Below the pieces are notes generated by a model. That model had not been told where the DNA came from and searched no databases. It saw only the letters and a program-made list of their open reading frames with translations. Below, one piece after another: positions 8,301-18,204 of a stretch of 18,204 bases of DNA (positions are counted from its first letter, which is position 1; each line of letters starts with the position of its first letter). The stretch is taken from NCBI GenBank assembly GCA_023807065.1, contig JAJJLU010004124.1, forward strand, positions 1 through 18,204, given 5' to 3'. Source of the stretch: Isotricha intestinalis (taxonomy: Eukaryota > Ciliophora > Litostomatea > Vestibuliferida > Isotrichidae). The position numbers were made by a program, and so were the translations under genes.

Positions 8301-11300
8301 AACAATTAATAGATCCTTCTCAAAGTAATATAATAACAATAAATGATATAAATGAATTAACAGATATTATTATTTTAAAAGATAAATTATATAGTATTTC
8401 CCAAAGTGAAAATATTATTTGTGATTTATCTAATATTATTAAAGAAATTAAAGAAAGTGAAAAATTATTGAAAAAAATTATAAATTTAACTGAAAAATCT
8501 GATGAATTATTAGATTTATTTAATAGAAAATTAAATAAAAATGCTTTTGCTGAACAAAAATTTGATTTAATTTCTAAAAATGGAAAATTTGAAATTTTAT
8601 TTAAACAAAATGAAGGTTATAGTATATACAAAAAAAAAGAAGAATATAAATGTAAAGTTATAACTATAATTAATGAAGAAAATAAAGAAAAACAGTATGA
8701 AGATGAATTTGAAGATATTGTTAAATTTAAAGATTTATTAATGTTAATTAAAAAAGAACAATTAAAAAAAAAAGAAATTGTAAAAAGGATTATGCTTCTA
8801 ATAGATAATGTTGTTAAAATTATAAAAATTTTAGAAACAATAATTCATAAAGGGTTTGATGAAGATATTTTTTATCATTTTATAATTAAAATAGAAAGAG
8901 AAGATTTAAATAACAATTTTAAAATTTTAGAAAGTTGTATTATTTACTCAAAAAATAATGAAATAATAAAAAAAATTGAAAAAAAAGAAAATGGAGTTCA
9001 AATGTTATTAAAATATTTAGAAGAAATTGAATCTGAGCAAAACAGAAAAGAAAAAGAAATATATGAAAAAAACCCAAATTTGAGATTAATTTTTGGAAGA
9101 CAATTTAATAAAATATATAAATATGCAAAAGAGAAAAAATATGAAAAAGATATATTATTCCTAAATAAATATATAACAAATAATACATTAAAAGAAAATA
9201 GAAATTATATTTATAAAGAAATAAAAGATAAAAATAACTTTAATGATATATATGAAATAGTATCAGATTACATAAATAAATTATTAGAAAATAATAAAGG
9301 AGATTTATTTAATAATTCAATAGTAATTAAAGAAAAGAAAAAAACAGGATTATTTGTTTATCAAACTTCAAATCCAGAAATTGATACATTAAGATGTTTT
9401 ATATATTTAACACAAAATTTACCAATTGCACAAAATATATTATTTTGTAATTATAATATTACAAGAGAAGAAATTTATTCGTTTTTATTTAGAAGTTTTT
9501 ATGATGATGATAATAAATTATATATTATTATAAATGCAGATACTTTAATAACAGAAAAAATAAATTATTTTATTATAATAATGAAAGATTTCATAAAAGA
9601 TTTAAAAGAAAAAAAAAAAGAAATGAATTCTTTGTTAATATTTTTTAATAAAAATGAAAATTCTGATTTATCAGAACAATTAATAAAATTAAATAATGGA
9701 AATTCAATAGAATTAAAACAAATGAGAAATGAAACAAATTTAAAACTTAAAAAAGAAAAGATTGAAATTATTCAATCTATTAAACCTGGAGTTGGAAAAT
9801 CAAAATATATAAAAAGTTGTTTTGAAAATAATTTAAATAAATTTAATTATATTTATTTTCCTGTTGGAGGAGATTTAAATTTAGAAGATTTAATAGAAAG
9901 ATTAAAAAATTGTTTTGAAAAAACAAATATTGGTTTACATATTGATATTTATGATTGTGATAATGAAGATTTACTTGAATTAATAAATCAATTTTTATTT
10001 TCTTTTCTAATAATGAATTATTATTCTGTTAATGAAAATATTTTTTTTTTCAAAGAAGATGAAATAACAATTAAAATTGAAGTTCCTTCAAATTTTAATA
10101 TTGATTTTTTTAAATTTCCAATGTTAAATTATTTCAACACTAAAATTATTTGTAAAATATCAATTGAAGATTTTAGAATTATTTCAAAAGCTTCAAAAGA
10201 AAAAGAACAAATTAAAATTAAAAAACAATTAAGTTTAGATGAAATTTTAAAAGAAAATAATTTATATGATCCAAATTTTTTAATATGTGATAATTTTATA
10301 ATTCTTAAAAATAATGATAAAGCAAAATTAATTACTCGAAGAGATAATTTTTTAATTATTCCAAAAGAAATAAATGAATATACTGATTTTATTTTTAATT
10401 GTATTAAAATACCAAATGAAATTGATTCTGATATTCAAATTGTTTGTAATTATTTAAATCTTTTAAAAAAGAAAGAACTAAATAATTTTAATATATTTAT
10501 TTATGATAGTAATAGAGGAATTCAATTAGATTCTCAAGTTATAAATAATACTATTGTCACTCCTGAATATATTAATTATTTAAAAAGAGAAAGTATTTTA
10601 TCTCAAAGATCTCAAATTCAAAAAAAAAAAAGAATAAGGAAAATTAAAAAAAGTATTATTAAAAGAAATAGTTCAAATTTATTAAGAGAAAAGAATGAAG
10701 ATAAAAATATTAATGATAAATTTGAAGACCAAAAAACTAAAAAAGAAATAAATAAAATTGGATTGTATAAAAAAGTGTTACTAGCAACAACATTATTAAA
10801 AAAATTACCATATAACACTTGTGAACAATTATTATTAAAATATTTCATAGAAAAAATAAATGATGATAAAAAAGCAAGACCATATGCTTTCAAAGATTCT
10901 TTTATAAATAATTTTAATAAATCTATATTGTTTACATCAAAAAATGAATTTGTTTCATTAGAAAGTTTTTATCAAATAACTTCATTTATAAATTTATTTA
11001 GTTATCAACTTAAGAATTTTTCATCAAAAAAAGCTTTTTATACATCTCATTTAAATATATTAAAAAAAGGAGTAAGTTTTGTAAATGCATTAATTGATAA
11101 AATTAGACCTACAATAATTGAAGGATTAATAAACAATAGTATAATTTGTTCTAAAAGTGCTTTTAGTTCAATTTTAAAAACACAAAATGAAACTTTAAAT
11201 TTTTTAAATAAAAATGTGGTTAATAAATATGATGAAAAAAATAAACAAAAAACACAAAATATTTTATCTGAAGAAGAAGAATCATTTAATTTAATTTTAA

Positions 11301-14300
11301 AAGATAAGGATTTAATAATATTAAATGAAAGAAACAATGGAATTACGATAATATCAGAATTAGGAGATAGAATAAAAAGAGAAAATTTAATTTTAGAAAA
11401 TAAAGATGAAACAATAAAAAAGAAATTTGAATTATATAATTTTATAAATTCCTTAAATCCAAACAAAACAATTTCAATAGAAAAAGATGATAATTATAAT
11501 CCAATGATATTAAATTATAATAATTTAAAAAGAGAAGAATATATAAATGAAATAAAAAATATTACTTGTTCATTAACTGAAGAAGAAGAAGAAGATTTAG
11601 AAGAAAATCTTACTGAAAATTTAGGAACAGATTATGTTTTCACAAAAGACAATTTCATTAAAATGGTAATGATAAATTTAAGAATGAATGCAAAAGTTCC
11701 TTTAATTATAATGGGAGAAACAGGATGTGGAAAAACAAGTTTAATTAAAGCTTTAGCAAGTTTAAAAAAAGTTGAGTTAATTATATTTAATATTCATGCT
11801 GGAATTGATAATAATAAAATATTAGATTTTGTTAAAAACAATAATTTATTAGAAGAAGAAGACAATAAATTTAAAAAATCTTATGATAAAATAAATGATA
11901 TTTGGGTATTTTTAGATGAATTTAATACAAGTAATTCATTAGGTTTATTTTCTGAAATGATGATTAAAAGAACTATATTAGGGAAAAATATTAAGAAAAA
12001 TGTTTCTTTTATTGCTGCTTGTAATCCTTATAAAAAAGCGGATGAAAATAAAAACAATAATAATTACAATAATAGAAAACCAGGAATAAGTGCAAATATA
12101 ATTAAAAATAAAAGAGTTAGAATTTTAGCTTATTCTGTTAATCCATTACCTTATTCTTTATTAAATTATGTTTTTTCTTTCAATCAATTAGATAATGAAA
12201 CAGGAGGAATTTATATTGAAAATATGGTGAAAAATTCTTTAAAATTTCAAATCAATTTTGATAAGAAAATACAAGATATAAATATTAGAGAAGAAGTAAA
12301 TAAATTAGTTAATGAGATTACTAATGGTATTATTAAAGCTCATGAATATTTAAGAGAAAAAAAAGGTAATTCTTCTGTTAGTTTAAGAGATGTTAATAGA
12401 CTTATTGTTTTATTTGAATGGATTTTAGAAAAAAAAAGAGAAAATTTATTAAGAATTAATTATGATAAATTAAAAGAAGAAAGAGAAGAATATATATTAA
12501 AATTAAAAAAAGAAAAGAAAAAAGAAGACATAACATTAATTGAAGTAAAAGAAATAAATGATTATAATTTTGCAATAATATTATCAATTTATGTGACATA
12601 TTTTTTTAGATTAGACATAAGGGAATTAAGAGAAGAATTAAATAAAATATTAAGTGAATATTTCCAAATTTTTTCTTTTGAAATAATATGTAAAAACATA
12701 GTAAAGAATTTAGTAAATGAAATAGAAATTGAAAAAGGAATAGCAAAGAATAGATCATTACTTGAAAATTTATTTGCATTATTTATATGTATAAATAATA
12801 AAATACCATTATTTTTATGTGGAAAACCAGGATGTAGTAAATCATTAAGTTTATCAATAATAAATAAAGCAATGAGAGGGAAAAAATCAATTTCAAATAA
12901 ATTTAAAGATTTACCTGAAATTGTAAGAAACACTTATCAAGGTTCTTTATCAAGTACATCAGAAGGAATTTTAGAAATATTTAATAACACAAGGAAATAT
13001 TTAAGAAGAAATAATATAAAAGTAGAAAAAGATATAAATATATTGAAAAGTCAATTAAATAAATTAAAAAAAAAAAGGAAAAAAACAGAATATAAAGATA
13101 AAGAAGAAGTTAAAAGAATAGAAAATAAAATAAAAGAAAAAATGTTAGAAATAAAAAATTCAAGAAATTCCTCAGATTTTATATTTATGATATATTTTGA
13201 TGAAATGGGTTTAGCAGAAATATCACCAAATAATCCATTAAAAGTGATTCATTCTCAATTAGAATATGAGAAAGAAGAAGAGAAATTAGCTTTTGTAGGA
13301 ATATCAAATTGGACTTTAGATGCTTCTAAAATGAATAGAGGAATATATTTAGCTGTTCCAGAACATGATGAAAAAGATTGTATTGAAACTGCTATTGAAA
13401 TTGCTAATTCTTATATGGATAATTTAGGAAAAGATTATGAATATTTATTCACTTTATTAAGTGAATCTTATATTAATTTCATTAATGAAAAAAATCAGAG
13501 AGAATATACTGATTTTCATGGTGCTAGAGATTTTTATCATGTTATTAAATTATTAGCTAGGAAATTAATTGAAAATATTAATTTAAATAAGAATTTTCAA
13601 CAAAATGAAATTTTAAGGAAATGTATTCAAAGAAATTTTGGAGGTTATTATGGGTCTGTTAATAGTTTTGAAAATAAAATTCGTGAAAAAGATAAATCTT
13701 ATGTTTTATCTAACAGTATTAATATTACTGAATGTATTGAAGAAAATATTTTAGATAATGAAAGTAGATATTTAATGATTATTTCTGATATTAGTAAAAG
13801 CCAATTTTTGATTCAATTTATTTTAAAAAAATTAAAAAAAGAAAATATATTTTTATTGGGAAGTCATTTTATGAAAGATTTAAAAAATGAAGAATATACT
13901 TCTTCTCTTTTACAAAAAATACAAATTTCGATGAAAAATGGAGAAATAGTAGTAATGAATAATTTAGAAAGTATTTATCCTTCTTTATATGATTTATTTA
14001 ATCAAACTTTTACCAATGTTTGTGGAAAAAAATATGCTAGAATTACTATTGGTTCTTCAACTGATCAAATTTTTGAAGTCGATAATAATTTTAAAAGTAT
14101 TGTTTTAGTTGATTATAAAAAAATAGAAGAGCAAGATAGACCTTTTTTAAATAGATTTGAAAAACAAATATTTTTCTTTAAAAATTTATTGAATGATAGA
14201 GAAAATAATTTTGCCAATAATATTTATAAAATTTTAAATGAAGTTGTTAATCCTATTAATAATGATTATGTTAAACCCAATAAAATTGATATTCGTAGTC

Positions 14301-17300
14301 ATTTAATTAATTTTGATGAAGAAGAAATTAAAGCTATTGTTTATGATAATAAACATAAAAAATTTGATGATATTAAAAAAGAAGTTTTTAATAAAATTGT
14401 TCCTACTTTTACACAAGATATTATGGTTAATATATTTTATTCTTCTTTTAGTAATAAATATAATAAAGAATTTAAAGAAATTGTTAAGATCTATGAAAAC
14501 AAACCAAATAATTTGTCTGATTTAATTTATGAAATAAAAAATGGAAAAAATAAGAACAAAAGAAATATTGTTTTTACATTTTCTAGAATTTTTGACGGAA
14601 TCACGGATAATGAAAATGAGATTGACAATAAAATAATTTCAAAATATGATTATGAGAAATTAATTAATGAATTTATTAATAAATTTTATAATTCAGAGAA
14701 AAAAATTTTGGTTATTCAAATTAAAGAAGAGTTATCTGAACATTTAAATCATATTATTAATCTTCTTGATATATATATTAAAATAAATAATATTGATTTA
14801 AATAGTCAAAATTCAAAATATATTATTATTATTATTCATCTTCAAAGAGAAGTTTTTTATAAAACAGATAATGATAATATAAAATCAAAAAGTAAAAGTT
14901 TTATATCTCATTTATCATTTTATAATCAAGTATTTATTGATAATTTAAAAGGTAAAAATATTTCAATAACTAAATTATATAATATGAATAACAATAATTT
15001 ATTTAATTTAAATTTATTTGATAAATCAAAAGTATTTGAAACTTTGATTTATGAAGGGTTTATGAGATTTTCATATAAATTTTTAAATGAATTAAATAAA
15101 GAAATAACAGAAGATAATTATCATGAAAAAGCCACAACAAATTTAAAAAATAATAATTTGTATTTAGAATATATAGAAAATAGAATAATTGAATTAATTT
15201 GTAAAAAAGAAGAAAATTCTCAAAATAACCAAAGTATAATATTATCAATATTAACTGATATTGATTATCAACAAAAAGGAATAGATTATTTTTCAGACAT
15301 AAAAAATTATATGAGAAAATTACTTTTAGAATATTTTATTAAATTTATATATAAAAGTGAAAAAGATGCAATTTTACCTTCAATATTATTTTCAAATAAT
15401 AAAAAAATAAATGAAACTATAATTAATTATATAAAAAAATTAGAATTTGGAAATGAAAATCCTTCTTTTGAAATAAGAGGAAATACAGTTAATATTATTT
15501 TTGGCTTAAATTTACCTTTAATTTATCCTTTCTTAAATAATTTAAAAATTTGTACTTTTTCATTGAAAAATAATAAAAGGAAAGTAAATGAAAAAAAAAT
15601 GAAAGATATAATTTTAGATTCCATTCAAAATCAAATTAAAAAAAATAATTTTTTTTATAACACCAACATTGGGAAAGGAGATATGGAAATTTTTTATTCT
15701 GATTTTAGAAAAATATTTATTTTTGAAAATATAAATAAAAAAAAAACTGAAATTGATTATGATTTACTTTTAAAAATTTTTTTAGAAATTAAATTTGGTG
15801 ATGATTTATTATTATATGATAAATTAGGAGAAATTATTTTTTGGATTGAAAAATATAGTTTTTTAATAATAAATATTTTAAGATTATGTAGTGAATTAAA
15901 TTTAGATTTAAATTTATTTAAAGAAAAAGTAAATGAAGAAATAAAAAATAGAATAAATGAAAGTGAAAATGATGAAAGAATTGAAATTGAACTTTTAAAT
16001 GAACCCTTTTATTCAATAATTGAATTTTTATGTTTATCTATTTTTAAAGATCCAAAATTATATGATGAAAAATATGGAGCTTTTGAATATTTATCACAAT
16101 TAATTATTAATGAGTGTATTTTTCATTCAATTTATCCTCGATTAATTTTTTTATTTAAAAATTCTATTGAAGTTTTTAAAGTTGTTTCAAAGCAAATTTT
16201 CAATCAATATATTCAAGAAATCAACAATGAAATTCAAAATTATAAAACAATGAATATTGAGAAATTAAAAATTAATTTTAAAAATGAATTAAATATTTTA
16301 AAAGATTATTTTGAGCATAAAGAATTTATAATATCTTTATTTATTTCAAAATATAGACAAATTAATAATAATGAATATCGAATATTTTTAATAAAAGAAA
16401 TAATAGATGATGAAAATTTATTACCTTATTCTCAAAGATTTTTTTTTCTAATTTTTTCAGTATTTAAATTAAAACCAAATAAAGATATTGATAAAGAAAA
16501 GAATGAGAGTAAATTAATATTTTATGAATCATCAAAAGAAGAAACAATACTATTTATAGATAAAATAATATCAGAAGAAAATAAAAAATCAAAAATATTA
16601 ATAGAAATATTATTATATTATTTCCAATCACATATTAAAATTCCTGAGGATGATATAGATGAATATAGTGAAATATTAAAAAATATAAATGAAGTTATTG
16701 ATAAAAATGAAATTGAAGAAATTAAATATATTAATTATCCTTATATAACAAGAATTTTTGCTTCTGCTTTTTTAAAAGTATTTCTTGAAGAATATATTAA
16801 AGCTGTTGTTGAAAATAAACAAATTACTTTTCTTAAAAATGTAACTAATTCTTTTCAAAATAGAAAATTATTAAGCTCTTATATTCAAAATATTATTGCA
16901 AAAATATTATATTATAATGTCCTTAATCAAGATTTAAATCAATTTAAAATTGAATCAAAGAAAAATAACTTGTGTGTTTTCTTAGAAAATTACATTGAAG
17001 AAGAAAATGATAATAATATCATAGAAAAATTACAGAAGAATAATCAAGATGAAAACTTTCAATATTATTCATTAAATTGTGTAATAAATTTAATTGATTT
17101 TTCAAAAATAAAAGAATATTTAAAAAACAATAAAACTAAATATCCAGTTATATCAAATTATTATGAAGAAAAAGATTTATTAGAAAAAGGGAAATCTTCA
17201 TTAAATAAAGTAAAATATATTGTGACAATAAATGAATTTGAGAATCCTTTATTAAATTATTATAATTTTTCAAATTCAATAACAAGAAATGAAGCAAAGG

Positions 17301-18204
17301 AAAAAAAATTATTTGAAGAAGTGAAAAAATCAAAATTAAATCTTATTAATCAATATACAATATTCCAAAAAAAATGGAATTCTAAATTAACTAATTTTAA
17401 AGATATTTTAACATCAAAATTAACAGAAAATTCAACTTTAGAAGAATTTTTAATTAATGATAAAAAAGAAAGTAGAGGAAAACAATTAAGTGACATTTAT
17501 ATTAAATTAAGAAATGTACAAAATGATTTTATTAAAAAAAATATTGATGAAATTAAGGGGCAATATGAAAATGAAAATAATCAAGAAATTAAATTTTTCT
17601 TAAATGAATTTAATAATAATAATAAGATTGATGTTCAAAATGCAAATATAAGACAAATTATAAATATTAAAGATAATTATAATTATTTGCAAAATTATTT
17701 TTATCTTTATTCACAAAGAAAATATTTTTTAGAAAATTTACCTTTTAATAAAATGAATGAATATACAATTAATTATGAATTAATTGAAAATGAATTTAGA
17801 AAAAAATTGTTATATGGATTAAAATTTTTTTCAGACAATTTAAATTATATAATATACAAATCTGAAATTTCAGATGAATATTGGATTTCAGGTTTAAATC
17901 AATTATATTCAGAATATGGAAAAATAAATTTATCAAATGAAATAATAGATAAAATAAATAATTTCGAAGATTTATCAAATATTTTACCTTCATTAGAGCA
18001 ATTAATATTTTATATAAATCAAAATAAAATATTAATAAATAAAAATAATAGTGAAGAAATGAGTTTAATAAATATATTAAATAAGCAAAAAATATTGCAA
18101 ATTTTAGTCAAGATTCAATTAAATTAATTAATGAACTTGGATTAAAAGTAAATGAATTAGTTAGTTTATATGATTATATAGAAGAAAAAATTTTTCCTGA
18201 AACA
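5318..18204 (+). CDS. RNF213-like: Giant RNF213/mysterin-like AAA+ protein, 3' end outside the window
   Basis: An open frame of 4,269 codons to 18127. RNF213 is a dynein-like single-chain AAA+ ATPase and ubiquitin ligase linked in animals to lipid droplets and cell-autonomous defence. Motifs in order: LRLIFGRQF (about 1255-1263); a degenerate P-loop KPGVGKS (1489-1495); a basic linker (1769-1783); AAA module with Walker A GETGCGKT (2133-2140), Walker B FLDE (D2200, E2201), sensor Asn 2236 and the family string PLPYSLLNYVFSFNQLD; second AAA module with GKPGCSKS (2502-2509), YFDEMGLAE (D2628, E2629), sensor N2664 and R2674; then DFHGARDFY (2732-2740) and RPFLNRFEK (2941-2949). Both ATPase modules look catalytically intact. 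No paired Cys/His cluster like a RING or RZ finger is visible after them. Start fixed by an in-frame TAA at 5309-5311. The frame ends at 18127 in an unconvincing tail, while family-like sequence (LGLKVNELVSLYDYIEEKIF) runs on in another frame to the window edge, so the true protein is at least about 4,296 residues. A shift near 18087-18092 or a 23-base intron would join them. Confidence 0.9.

Noticed and set aside
14313..14525. A 70-residue Leu/Ile/Lys plus-strand open frame
   Set aside because: Shadow of the giant gene in another frame, with no independent support; the same holds for the minus-strand frames within 6852-17993.
1..18204. tRNA, rRNA, CRISPR, insertion sequence, viral or telomeric features
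   Set aside because: I scanned both strands by eye and found no cloverleaf-like GC-bearing segment, spaced repeat array, transposase motif, inverted terminal repeat or terminal telomere repeat.

Overview
The window comes from an extremely AT-rich, compact nuclear genome of a unicellular eukaryote. The eukaryotic assignment rests on two recognisable eukaryote-type proteins: a Las1 pre-rRNA processing nuclease and a giant RNF213/mysterin-like AAA+ protein. The standard genetic code fits. The giant frame runs more than 4,250 codons without TAA, TAG or TGA, writes Gln as CAA, and every clear gene ends in TAA. Intergenic gaps are only about 100-170 bases, genes are essentially intronless, and Asn/Lys tracts are common. 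I cannot name the lineage. A standard-code, AT-rich ciliate or another compact protist would fit; no telomere repeat or other decisive marker is visible.

Layout: 1-795 holds no convincing intact gene. A minus-strand remnant (about 627-233) has an F-box-like start but carries a stop and two frame breaks, and a short open tail on the plus strand (1-105) may be the end of something entering from the left. A small Lys-rich hypothetical gene lies at 796-1233 (+). Convergent to it is LAS1 (1338-2615, minus). Upstream of LAS1, on the same strand, is a gene of about 800 codons (5199-2753, minus). It has an N-terminal ubiquitin-like fold, a helical middle and a long disordered Asn/Lys-rich tail. It appears as two open frames only because of one frame break at a 16-base homopolymer. 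Divergent from it, across 118 bases, is the giant RNF213-like gene (5318 to beyond 18204, plus), which fills 70% of the window.

The giant protein has the hallmarks of the RNF213 core: a degenerate P-loop module, then two AAA+ modules with intact Walker A and B motifs, and the family-typical motifs after them. No RING or RZ-type cysteine/histidine cluster is visible. Its frame is interrupted at about 18063-18092, and family-like coding sequence continues in another frame to the window edge. The ubiquitin-like-domain gene and the RNF213-like gene share one short divergent promoter region, so a functional link in ubiquitin or autophagy-like biology is an attractive but unproven inference.
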